DNA of 64,000 bases from Xylaria sp. FL1777 (lineage: Eukaryota > Ascomycota > Sordariomycetes > Xylariales > Xylariaceae): positions 248,001-312,000 of the forward strand of contig MU400550.1 of NCBI GenBank assembly GCA_022578965.1. The letters run 5' to 3'. Below the pieces are notes generated by a model. That model worked only from the letters and a program-made list of their open reading frames with translations. It searched no databases and had not been told where the DNA came from. How positions within the stretch are numbered: the first letter of the stretch is position 1; each line of letters opens with the position of its first letter. Both the position numbers and the translations under genes were made by a program. Shown in pieces: positions 12,429 through 22,406 of this stretch.

Positions 12429-12433
12429 TTTTT
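12429..12433 (+). terminator. Probable RNA polymerase III terminator of tRNA-Val
   Basis: A run of five T begins about 37 bases after the tRNA 3' end, and a run of six T follows at 12441-12446. A weaker T4 at 12421-12424 is nearer. No other oligo-T run lies closer to the gene. Confidence 0.5.
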
Positions 12434-12580
12434 ATATATCTTTTTTCTTCGTGGAGGGAGGGTTTATTCTTATCATGTACCCCGTATACTACATATTTAG
12501 CTTAGCTTTGAAAAGTGGGTCTGCATGTCTAAGACAAAGCTTGAACGGATACAACAACACCTTGAGCAATACATCACAAA

Positions 12581-13549
12581 ATGAGCAACACAGCAGCCCG
12601 TACCTTGCTGCGGCATGGCTTCGTACGGCCACAGACCGGGAGGATGTGTGTTTGTTCAATTGACCCTCTACGTCTCCTCGCTAATGTTCTTAGTAGCAGC
12701 TACGACGTAGGACGTGCAACGAACGTGGGTGCAACAGTTCCCTACAGCGCTCCCTACAGCACCAGGCCGATATGCCAGCGTTGTAAACGACGACCGCTCC
12801 TCGCGTCCACTGCCCCCAGGTCATCGCCGAGCCAGCTATACTGCGTGCGAAGCCTCCATGCGTCTCCGGCCCTGTCCAAGTCGAAGAAGAAGGAAGAGCC
12901 CCAGAAGCGCGGCAGATCGACCGACAAGCCCGCCGACAACAGCGCCGCGGACGACGCATCGAAGCATCCCCAGCCGTCTCCCGACGAGCCGCTCAACTTC
13001 GCCGACGTGGAGTCGCGGCTGCAGAAGCACGCGGAGCACTTCCGGGCGTCGCTGAAGAAGATGCAGACGGGCGCGCGGTTCGACCCGGACGTCATCGGCG
13101 GCTTGCAAGTGACGATCAGCAAGAAGACGGGCGAGGCGTACCCGCTGCGCGAGCTGGCGCAGGTCGTGCCGCGCGGGGGCCGCGCCGTCTCCCTGCTGGT
13201 GCACGACGAGGAATACGTGAAGCCCATCATGAGCGCCGTGCAGGCGAGCCCGCAGTTCAACCAGCAGCCGCAGCGCGACGCCGACAACGAGCTCGAGCTG
13301 ACCCTCAAGGTCGAGCCCGAGACGCGCGAGGACCTCGTCAAGAGGGTCAAGGCCGGAGCCCACGAGTGGCGCGAGCGCGTACGCGCCGTCCGCCAGAAGA
13401 GGGACAAGCTGCATGTTACGTGGAGGAAGGACGGCTCGCTTGGTCCCGACTTGAAGAGGACTGCTGATAAGGACCTGGACAAGATCATCAAGGCTGCTAT
13501 TTCCGAGGTTGACGAGGCTGAGAAGAGCACCCTGAAGGCCTCGGAATAG
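12581..13549 (+). CDS. Mitochondrial ribosome recycling factor
   Basis: Frame of up to 322 residues from the ATG at 12581. The first 100 or so residues are a basic, Ser/Arg-rich presequence (RSLHASPALSKSKKKEE), followed by a charged linker. The rest is an RRF domain: NFADVESRLQKHAEHFRASL at its start, GARFDPDVIGGLQV in the middle, then the long helical C-terminal arm with ETREDLVKRVKAGAHEWRER. In mitochondria RRF splits post-termination ribosomes together with mEF-G2. A likely in-frame intron at 12646-12693 (48 nt, GTGTGT donor, GCTAATG branch, CTTAG acceptor) would remove 16 odd residues (VCSIDPLRLLAN region) and give 306 residues. Both forms keep the frame. The coding part is markedly GC-rich. 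Confidence 0.88.
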   Translation: MSNTAARTLLRHGFVRPQTGRMCVCSIDPLRLLANVLSSSYDVGRATNVGATVPYSAPYSTRPICQRCKRRPLLASTAPRSSPSQLYCVRSLHASPALSKSKKKEEPQKRGRSTDKPADNSAADDASKHPQPSPDEPLNFADVESRLQKHAEHFRASLKKMQTGARFDPDVIGGLQVTISKKTGEAYPLRELAQVVPRGGRAVSLLVHDEEYVKPIMSAVQASPQFNQQPQRDADNELELTLKVEPETREDLVKRVKAGAHEWRERVRAVRQKRDKLHVTWRKDGSLGPDLKRTADKDLDKIIKAAISEVDEAEKSTLKASE

Positions 13550-13797
13550 AAACAGAGCGCCCACATAGCACGGTTATCTAGATGCATGATCTCGAAATAA
13601 ATAGAGTCGATGGCCTAGAATAGATACCATGTCTCAGAATACATGTCATTATATAAAGCCGTCTTTTACAAAAGTGGTATGATACAGTTAGGGCTAGACG
13701 AGAAATCTCATGCCTCACAAAGACATTCGCCCTCAGTGTTTATCTATCCCACATCTTCACTCCAGTGTTTATAGTCTCGGGACAGCTTCGCTCATCT

Positions 13798-14862
13798 CTA
13801 AGCGCTTGCCCTCGCTCCACCGGCAGCACTCGCGGGTCCCCGTCGCCCACCAGCTAACAAGCTCCTGACCTTCTCCTCGATACGTCGCTCTGCATCCGAG
13901 CTCCACGAGGCCTCCCTCTTGACGTAGTTCCGCACAGCACCAAGCGTATCTTTTAGGTCGGCGTACTGCGGGCCCTGGTACGTCCCCAGCAGCGCGCTCT
14001 GCAGAACCGCATCCTTAGTCTCCTTGGGGACGGGCGGGAAAGCCTCCAGACCCATTGCGTCGGCCGAGAACTTCTTCGTCTCCTCGTTCGGGAAGAACAC
14101 GCCGCTGCCCGCCTTGTACCGCCTCCACGTCTCGTCCAGCGAGGACAGGTTGAGGGGGTGGAACGGCTGTCCGCTGCCGAGGATGCGCGCCTGCCGCATC
14201 ACCGTCTCGTCCTTGGCGACGCGCGATCCGGCCGTCGCCACGGCCGGGCCCCAGCCCGCGAGATCGGCCAGCGAGATCGACGGGTCGAACGGCTGCACCG
14301 AGCCGACCTCCCTCGTCTCGCGCAGCGCGAGGACCTCGGGGGGCCACTTGTCTTCCGCGGGGCCGCTGTCCTCCTCCTTCTCCTTCTGGTTTCGCTTGCG
14401 TCCTCCGCGTCCTTCGCGCCCCCCCGCGCCCGCGCGACGACGGTTGGGGAGTGCCGCTCCCAGCGTACGACCCACGCCCATCCGTCCACCTGGCATCATC
14501 GCTCCGCCCCTGCCTAAGAAGCCGCTACGGATGATCTTGGGGCCGCCTACGTGGGGAGCTATGGGACCTGTGAGCCGGCCGGATGCGGACCGTAGGTCGA
14601 GTTTTCTGGGGGCGACGAAGGGGCTGCCCGGGGGTCGTGGCGAGTCCTCGCTGCTGTTCAGGTCTACGAGGTCGGAGAATGCCGCGGCGGCACGTTGCCT
14701 CCCGGTCGGTCTGCTGCCGTCATTATCGTGGTCTTGGCGGGGAGGCACGGCGAGTTGCTGGGCGGTGGAAAATGCGCGGACAGAGGCTGCGATGCCCTCT
14801 GCGACTCGGCTGAGGTCGCCCCTCGTGCGGCCGACAGCCGAATTGAATGGTTGACGTATCAT
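13798..14862 (-). CDS. Predicted mitochondrial protein, possibly a small-subunit mitoribosomal protein
   Basis: Single-exon frame of 354 residues from the ATG at 14862. The N-terminus is basic and lacks acidic residues for its first 15 positions, and it has a typical cleavage-site context (ASVRAFSTAQQ), so mitochondrial import is likely. A disordered Arg/Gly-rich middle (about residues 100-165) follows. The C-terminal half looks conserved, with WPPEVLALRETREVGSVQPF, LDETWRRYKAGSGVFFPNEE and an Arg/Glu-rich terminal helix. This resembles fungal-specific mitoribosomal small-subunit proteins such as the mS46/Rsm28 type, but I cannot confirm the family from the sequence alone. It converges on the mitochondrial RRF gene, their stops being about 250 bases apart, which fits a mitochondrial role. 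Confidence 0.7.
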   Translation of the reverse strand: MIRQPFNSAVGRTRGDLSRVAEGIAASVRAFSTAQQLAVPPRQDHDNDGSRPTGRQRAAAAFSDLVDLNSSEDSPRPPGSPFVAPRKLDLRSASGRLTGPIAPHVGGPKIIRSGFLGRGGAMMPGGRMGVGRTLGAALPNRRRAGAGGREGRGGRKRNQKEKEEDSGPAEDKWPPEVLALRETREVGSVQPFDPSISLADLAGWGPAVATAGSRVAKDETVMRQARILGSGQPFHPLNLSSLDETWRRYKAGSGVFFPNEETKKFSADAMGLEAFPPVPKETKDAVLQSALLGTYQGPQYADLKDTLGAVRNYVKREASWSSDAERRIEEKVRSLLAGGRRGPASAAGGARASA

Positions 14863-15183
14863 CGGGCTCGATTGATGTGGTTTGTGGTTTTGGGTACGAT
14901 TTAAGCTCTCTTGTCCGAAATTTGGAGGACAAGAGACAACCCTCTCGAGCCGCTAAAATTTGAGAGTATGCACTAAACCGAGTTTCTCGTATAGAGGGGC
15001 GTTTTCACCGCAACATTGAACAAGAGGAAAGACCATGGTGTCAAATGCTACACCTGCCCTTTCTTATCATCTACAAATAATAATTAAGAAGAAATCTGAT
15101 TTCATGGGATTTTATTCAAACCATTAGATACAGTTTTGATTCACTTTTACGTGCCCTTGATACCTTAACTCCTTGGTCCATTC
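14863..15183. other. Intergenic region
   Basis: Spacer of 321 bases holding the promoter of the minus-strand mitochondrial protein and the 3' end of SSADH. No coding frame seen. Confidence 0.5.
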
Positions 15184-16865
15184 TCAGCTCTGCAATGCCT
15201 TACCCATGCCGCCGTATGTGATCATCTTGATCTGCTGGTACTCCTCTATTCCATACTTAGATCCCTCTCTGCCAAAGCCGGATTCCTTGACACCTCCAAA
15301 TGGTGCGGCCGCATCAGAAATAATACCCGTGTTAACGCCTACCATGCCCACCTCCAATGCTTCAGCCACCCTGTTTATCCTCTCCAGGTCCCTCGAGAAG
15401 AAGTAGCCTGCCAATCCAACGTCGGCAGCGTTTGCTAGGTCCACAACCTCCCTTTCAGTCTCAAAGCGGAAGAGACCTGCAACGGGTCCGAATGTCTCTT
15501 CATGCGCGATAGCCATGTCCTTGGTCATACCCGTGATCACGGTAGGTTGGTAGAAATTGGATCCTAAATCCGGCATCTTCTGGCCTCCCACGACGACCTT
15601 TGCGCCTTTCTTCTCGGCATCCCTTACATGAGCATCGACTTTAGATATAGCACGATCGTGTATTAGGGGCCCGTGAGTAACGCCCTCATCAAAACCATGG
15701 CCCACTTTGAAGCCCTTGACGGTTTTGGCGAATTTCTGAGCGAACTCATCATAGATGTCTTTCTGGACATAGATACGGTTCGCGCAGACGCATGTCTGGC
15801 CGGACGAGCGGAACTTAGATGCGATGGCACCATCAACCGCAGCGTCAACATCAGCATCGTCAAATACGATGAATGGTGCGTTTCCACCCAGCTCCATGGA
15901 CAAGACTTTCAGGCTCGATGAAGCCTGCTTCATCAAGAGTTTCCCAACTCCCGTGGAACCTGTAAACGAGACCTTTTTGACAGTAGGATGCGTTGTCAAA
16001 GTCTCGCCAACCTCGGGGGTGTTTTTAAGGGCAGTGATGACATTCACGACACCCTTAGGTATCCCAGCTCGGTGCGCAAGTTCCGCCAATGCCAGTGATG
16101 TAAAAGGTGTCTCACCTGGTGTCTTACATACCGTTGTGCAGCCTGCAGCGAGGGCTGGGCCAATCTTACGCGTAATCATCGCGGCGGGAAAGTTCCACGG
16201 TGTGATTAACCCACAAACACCGACAGGCTGCTTCAGTGTCATCACTCGGTTGCCTGGTATGGAGGCAGGTATAGTATCGCCGTATACTCGCGGCGCCTCT
16301 TCACTGAACCATTCGAAGAACTGCGCGGCATAATTGACTTCACCTCTTGCGTCTGCGAGAGGCTTGCCGTTCTCCAAAGTGATCAGCTTGGCCAAGTCCT
16401 CCGAATTCTCTATTACTAGATCGTACCATTTCCGTAACAGCTTGGACCGCTCCCGGCCAGTCTTGGTGCGGAAGGACTTGAATGCCTCGCTAGCCGCTGC
16501 GATAGCCTTTTCAGTGTCCTTGGCATCAAACTCGGGACAGGTTCCAATGACCTTTCCTGTCGCGGGGTCGTGGACTTCGAAAGTCTTGCCCGAGGCGGCT
16601 TTTACCCATTCGCCATTCACGTAGCAGACATCCGTCTTGAATAGCGACGAGTCATTGAGCTGAGTCGGTCAATTTCCCTAGTCAATTTCTCTCCGCTATC
16701 GATATGAGGCCAGGGCCCTTAAGGCTAGAAAGGACTCACCTTTGGAGACATTGTCGAAGCTAACCTTGATGCTACTAATGGAAGACTAGTTCTCTGAAAT
16801 CGGGACTTAATAGCGAGTCGTGCGGAAGATGAAGCACTCTTATGTAGAGAATGCACCAAGGCCAT
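15184..16865 (-). CDS. Succinate-semialdehyde dehydrogenase (NAD(P)+)
   Basis: Two exons: 16865-16740 and 16659-15184, with an 80-nt intron (donor GTGAGT, acceptor GACTCAG, phase 0), giving 533 residues. Exon 2 is a full aldehyde dehydrogenase of the SSADH type. It has the PWNFPA motif (Asn about 198), the general base Glu in MELGG (about 298) and the catalytic Cys in SGQTCVCANR (about 332). The second Cys two residues on is typical of SSADH. The joined N-terminus (SPKLNDSSLF) matches yeast Uga2 (LNDPNLF), which supports the splice. The enzyme oxidises succinate semialdehyde to succinate in the GABA shunt. Exon 1 adds about 38 basic, Ser/Arg-rich residues before an internal Met (TMSPK), so a mitochondrial form and a shorter cytosolic form are both possible. 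Confidence 0.93.
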
Positions 16866-19088
16866 GATTGAATTGGGGCGCAGGTAGTCGTTCTTAAAGT
16901 TCGAACAAGCTTGTCCTTCAGAGACGATAGGTACAGTCAATGACGATATCGGCACAGCTCGGCTACTGGCGATTAGCGAAGTGTGATGTAAGTAGATGCC
17001 GCGGCGGCAATTGCCCCGCTATCTTAGCCGCAAGACCCGCGTGCCTTAGGTAATCTACCCTAAACCACCATATGCGTAGACCTGGGTACGGTGTCGACCT
17101 TCTATTATCGGTACAAGGGAGCGGAACTACTTACCCGTACCGACTCCACTTCCATCCACACCATTAGAGGTAGGGACAACTAATAGTGTGGGTGGTTAAC
17201 GCGCAAATGACGGTGCCACCAAGGTAGTATTACCTCTTGTAAATTATATACAAAGTTTGTACTACGGGCCAGACTTGTCTCCCTGCCTCATAATAGTGGA
17301 GAAGGAAGTAGAGTTCGCACGAGTACACACAAAATCCCCGAAGATGTAATGATTTAAACCACCTGCAGAAATTTTTATGATGGTGTATCTGTGGATTAAG
17401 CTTACCAAGTACATTTTGAAAATTTTGATTACAGATATGAGTAAAACGTCTGTCTGCACACTAGTGAAAATATCTTAGGTACTCCATACCAAGAGGTTTT
17501 AGCAAGGTAGGAGGATAAGGGTGCAGTTATTATCTAGGCTTATGAGTACACTGTCCACCCCACAAGACCTGGTATTGTCAATACAACTAGTATTAGAGTT
17601 ACAAATTAAAGGCAGAGATAAAACTCTCTGTAGCTAATGATAAGTATTAATACGTATTAATAGCGAATATGTTGTTGGAATACGTAGTATGACTAAGAGT
17701 CCGTATTGAACATGTCCAATGGCAGATATTAACCATGAATAGTCAAGAGGAGTTCGGAGACTCTTGATATGCACACTATTCTTAAATAATGCGTACCATA
17801 ATAAGTAAAGACCCCAAGCTGAACCAGAAGCCTTCAATTCTAACTAATCATCTCTATGTTGTAGCAGGTTAGCATAGCATGAAGTAATAAATGCTATACT
17901 AGCCTCGTCACGGGCGAAAGCATTCAGGAGCTATAACATTGGAAGACTACCTACACAGAATACATTATTGTTCAGAGTATTGTTTTAGACAATTATTGTC
18001 TCCTTCAACTTATACGTGATATTGGGAGTTCATTTGGTAGTGTCTCTCCTAAACATCTCTTGAATGCTAAACTATGGGTACCTCATCTATTTATATACCA
18101 AAGCGCCTTTATTAGAACATCCCTTAGATGAAGTTGATTTTTGGTAGATCTTGGTGAAATAAAGAGTTAACTAAGCCATTAAGATGCCTTCCTCCTCTCC
18201 TCCTGTCTTTTTCCTTTGGGGTATGTGTTTGCTTGTTAGCCGGTTACTTGTAGACAGTAAGAGTATTTACCGCCGTGCAGTCTAAGAGTAGCTTATACGG
18301 AGTTGTAGCTATTCTTATCCTTCGAATCAACAACTTACTCTGGGTTGATATAATTATGAGGCATACTTCGTTCATATCAAACTGAGTTAGAATACTGGAG
18401 AGAAAGGCTCTACTCTTATGTGACAATTCGCTGAAATCGAAACACTACACCTGTAGACCATAGGTAGTTAAGAAAAAGGAGCTGGACTCTTGCGTAGATA
18501 CTCATCGATTCTTGTAACTTAGCTGCAATCTGATTATGTATTAGCTCGATGTCTCCGAGTCAACACCCGGCTGCATCCCAGATCTCGGTAGTAGGGACAT
18601 AAGGTAGGAAGTTAACATGCGGTACTGAGTAGATCATAACGCGGCATGCAGGGTTGACATCCCCGGCGAGATTCCCCCGCATTCATATCGACAGCGCATG
18701 ATACTATCCCAATAGGGCAGCTGGTGTTACCGCACCACCATATTACTATTCCCACTCTATCTAAAACCTGTCCCTGGCAGTACGCAGTAAGTAACCACCG
18801 CCTCCACGCATATGACCAGAGAATTGGGGGCAAGGATGCAAAGTACCTACCACATGCTGATCGGGCCGTCTACATGCCCAATGGTATGCATGTGCGCGAG
18901 GTGAGCAATGGAGGTGGCAAAGGCATTGGCTGGTTAGGAGCTCTTCACTTATATGATGCTCACGGCATCTTCCTGGACGAGGAGTTTTGGGTCCCTTGCC
19001 CTGATGCCTTGACCCTCAACACCCCGACAGGAAGTAGAAGCCTGGTTGACTCGGCGCAAATCCTTGCTATAGGTAGAGCTCATTATCA
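16866..19088. other. Intergenic region, 2.2 kb, AT-rich
   Basis: Upstream of SSADH and of the divergent glycosidase. It is AT-rich with stops in all frames from about 17000 to 18600, and shows no repeat array. A copy of the TACGCAGTA word starts at 18781. The open frame at 18724-19131 overlaps the glycosidase start and has no recognisable content, so I read it as promoter DNA. Confidence 0.5.
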
Positions 19089-20938
19089 ATGGCCTCACTT
19101 CTCTGCCTATTGGCGCTGTCTAGTGCGCTAGTGACAGCAAAGATCGTATCGAATGCGTCAAGGAACTCATTCGTTGCTGCTGATATCCTCCTGGGCCAGC
19201 CACTCGAAGGATTCGTGAGTTTCTCTATCGAATTCTCATCGTTCCCCGACTTTGCAGGTGAGTCATATCTTATAATACTGTGCTTACTATAGTCCTCCCT
19301 GCTCACGACATATCAGGAAATGCATCGAACCCGAATAAGTTCTCAAACAATTTGCTTAGTAACTTGGGCTATCTGATCGGGACAAAACCGTACATACGGG
19401 TTGGAGGAAATACACAGGACTACGCCATCTACAACCCAAACCTGACTATTGCATTGAATGGCACTGTCAACGCCACCCGATCGCCAGATTACCCTACAAC
19501 AATTGAGATTGGACCATCCTACTTCGAGTCATATTTGACATGGCCGAACGTGAAGTTTTCCCACGGGTTTAACATGGGCGGAAACCATGACAGCAGACAG
19601 TGGGCCACGCTGCTTCAGACCGCGGCAATCGCGTGCAAAACGCTTGGAAAGGACAGGCTCTACTGGTGGGAATACGGCAACGAGCCAGATCTCTTCGCCA
19701 CGAGCTCGCAGGGTCCAGTGCGGCCGTCCAACTACAACGAATCCGACTACGTGACGGAGTGGCTGGCAGGCACACGAGCTATCAAGGGCGTCCTCGCCGA
19801 GACCTGTCCTGACATGCTGAGCAATGAAACGTACGGGTATCTGGCGCCATCGTTCGCAGGTGTCGCGAACCATCTTAAAGCTCCACGCGCGTGGGCCGAT
19901 GGTCTCGACACGGATGGAACAATACGATATTTCTCTACCCACAAGTGAGTCGATCGCCCCTTTTTATCGTCCCTTTTTTCCGCCCTCGGCATTATCCCAA
20001 CCCCCCCGAAAAAAATCCTTAAACCACGATTCAAGCATTACTCCCGAGACAGTGGACTAAAGAACCTCGCCAGCTACATCTCGGGTGCAACATCGCCAGG
20101 CGTGACGCTCCAGGGCACGCTGATGAACCACACGCGCACACGGGCTAGCGTGGACGCACATGTCTCGGAATTCGCCGAGATTTCGGCGGCGGCGGCGGCG
20201 GCGTCGCAGCCAGGCCTGGTGCAGATCCTGGGCGAGACGAACTCACTCTACAACCAGGGGAAGCCGGGGCTGTCGAACTCGTTCGGGGCGGCGCTCTGGG
20301 GCATCGACTTCAACCTGTACTGCGCGAGCGTCAACATCGGGCGCGTGCACATGCACATGGGGACGAACTACCGCTACGCGAGCTGGCAGCCCGTGACGAC
20401 GGACCTCGCGGTCGCGGGCACCAGGGCGCCGTACTACGGCAACGTCGCCGTCGCCGCGTTCCTGGGGAACCTGCGCATCGAGCCCGTGCGCGTCGCGCAC
20501 CTCGAGCTGCAACGCTCCGAGCCCAACGGCACCGAGACCGACGTCGGCGTTCGGGATTCCGCGTACGCCGCCTACGTCGACGACGCGCTCGCGCGCATCA
20601 TGGTCGTCAACATGCGCGCGTACAACTACACGCTGAACGGCACTGGTAACCTCGACGCGCCGAACCCGGCGCCGCGGAGGGTCCGCACGTATTCGTTTGG
20701 CGTGGACGGGTTCGAGGAGGGCCGCACGGCCGTCGTGCGCAGGCTGTTTGCGAACGGGAGCGATGCCATCACGGGCATCTCGTGGGATGGCCTCAGCTAT
20801 AATTACGAGCTGGACTTGGGCAGGCCCGTGCGCTTGGGGAATGTCACGACGGGCGAGAAGGTCGAGGTCAGGGGTGGCGCTGTCGAGGTTGCTGTCCCGG
20901 ACTCGCAGGCTGTTGTGCTGGACTTTGGGGCTGTTTGA
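19089..20938 (+). CDS. Secreted glycoside hydrolase, GH79-like (beta-glucuronidase type)
   Basis: Three exons: 19089-19257, 19317-19944 and 20053-20938, giving 560 residues. Donors are GTGAGT and acceptors TATCAG and GACAG; the joins read FAGNAS and STHNGLKN. A signal peptide covers about residues 1-18 (MASLLCLLALSSALVTA). The acid/base Glu is in WWEYGNEPD (Glu179) and the nucleophile Glu in QILGETNSLYNQ (Glu327). Both contexts are typical of clan A GH79 enzymes. A C-terminal beta domain follows, with several N-glycosylation sequons. Fungal GH79 enzymes remove glucuronic acid or 4-O-methyl-glucuronic acid from arabinogalactan-type glycans. The family is quite certain; the exact substrate is not visible. 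Exon 3 is far GC-richer than exons 1-2 and carries a GGC repeat coding five Ala at about 20188. Confidence 0.87.
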
Positions 20939-21468
20939 GTTCAGCATGTGTTTTTCGGAAAGTAGTTTTGGTGGGGTAGTAGTGATGTAGAAAGTGAAGC
21001 TAATGGGATTGTCAGCGACTCACTGGATATCTATCTATCTCCTTGAGCTCTAGAACTAGAAACCACCATTTTGGTAGAAGGTATGCGCGAGGAAACGTGT
21101 ACTTGCACGAAGTATGGTCACGAGGCTCGATACTTCAGCTTGGTTCAGCCTGGAGAGGGGTTTGGGATAATCTCTCTCGATAAAACTACAACAAGAAGTC
21201 ATGTTTTGACTTTAATAAGTTGAAGTAATTAGGTACACGTTTATATCTGTAGTGTGCGCCAAAAACACCGACCTGGAACTTTCTCCAGGTGTTACCCGTA
21301 CAAATCCTAAGGAAATATCATCTGGGCAAGGAAAAATCCACGGCTAGTCGTCTTCGTCATTATGATCATCGGCGAAGCGTCTCATCTGAGTAACTGTCAT
21401 CCCTCATGCGTAATCCATCCTTGGGGTCATTGAGCCCCTGTACCTACATCTCCCCCAATATCTTTAAG
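20939..21468. other. Intergenic region between convergent genes
   Basis: Spacer of 530 bases between the glycosidase and the minus-strand membrane protein. Short open stretches near 21350-21430 read like a charged C-terminus, but I could not join them in frame to the upstream exon. Confidence 0.4.
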
Positions 21469-22406
21469 TTAATTGTATATATGTGACGGCTTCTTACCCT
21501 CCAGGGTATTAAACGCCGTGGTTCGTGGGGTGTACGGCATGAGACCTGTCCGCGGGGTCGGCGGGATTGAACGCATCTCCCAGGTCGAGCCCTTTTTATC
21601 GCCGCCACCGCGAGAGTGAAGCGGCTCATCATCCTCGTCATCTGAATCCCAATCCCGCGTGTCGCGCTCGTTAGGAACCATAGCCCAGATATTGAGACCA
21701 AGATTGACAAGGGTGGCCACGCTGTTTTCAGGCATTGTTAGAAGAGGAAGAGGAAGTGGATGAGACCTGAAATCCCAACTGGGAGGGAAGCTTACAACAT
21801 GAGCGAGAAGGCGGCAAATACGCCTTTCGCCTGAGAGCAGAACCCCTGAATCTGATGGTTCGCGGCTACGCTGCAAGGCTTTGCGATATACCATGCCACA
21901 GGACTCGGGCGGTTGGGATCTAGGTAGTCTGGGCCTGCTTGTCCGCCGAGACTGGCGGCATATAGAGCCACGAATGCGACATTGATAGGTAGAACGATGA
22001 TGGGGAGCCAGAACTCCATGATAAACGCGATCAGTCTCGTGATAAGGAAGAAGAGACTGATGATGGCGATGGAGACATTGTAGTCAGTTATCCTGAATCC
22101 GGTGATGTCAGCATGCGGTGTCGACCAGGGTGATCCAGAGAGCGGGCATCGCAAAACTCACGTGCTGGACCATACGAAGGGAATCTTGGGTGGCGGTTGC
22201 CCATTGGTATGTGCAAATGCGATGACGTTGGGACTCGAATTGAAGCCTAACTCGAAGCCCGCCTCCCATAGCTTCGTTCGATATTTATCCGGTCGAGCGA
22301 GCTCAGTGAGGATCAGGAGTGTGACAGTCAAGCCAAGTTCGGCAATCATCATGATCCACATGGCGGTCGTCGAGGGCCATTTCCTCCTTAGTATTCTGTA
22401 TCCCAT
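21469..22406 (-). CDS. Integral membrane protein with four predicted helices, function unknown
   Basis: Three exons: 22406-22162, 22092-21796 and 21721-21469, giving 264 residues. Introns of 69 and 74 nt have GTGAGT and GTAAGC donors, CTGAC and CTAAC branch sites, and CAG acceptors. The joins read VWSSTITDYN and FSLMFVATL. Hydrophobic segments lie at about residues 14-36, 87-108, 110-130 and 172-195. A cytosolic acidic tail (DWDSDDEDDEPLHSRGG) follows. The topology resembles MARVEL-type or other fungal tetraspan proteins of unknown role. I do not recognise the family. The 3' end is a simple in-frame TAA; an alternative donor (GGTAAG, near 21492) is present but gives no in-frame continuation. 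Confidence 0.75.

Noticed and set aside
12754..13587. Long minus-strand frames opposite the RRF gene
   Set aside because: They mirror a GC-rich real gene; the plus-strand frame has clear RRF motifs.
14024..14854. Plus-strand frame opposite the 354-residue mitochondrial protein
   Set aside because: Shadow of a GC-rich gene; the minus frame has a plausible presequence and better composition.
16980..18600. Possible RIP-degraded transposon
   Set aside because: AT-rich but without detectable residual coding frames, terminal repeats or an obvious TpA excess.
20243..20947. Minus-strand frame opposite exon 3 of the GH79-like gene
   Set aside because: Caused by high GC; the plus strand carries the nucleophile motif and continues from exon 2.
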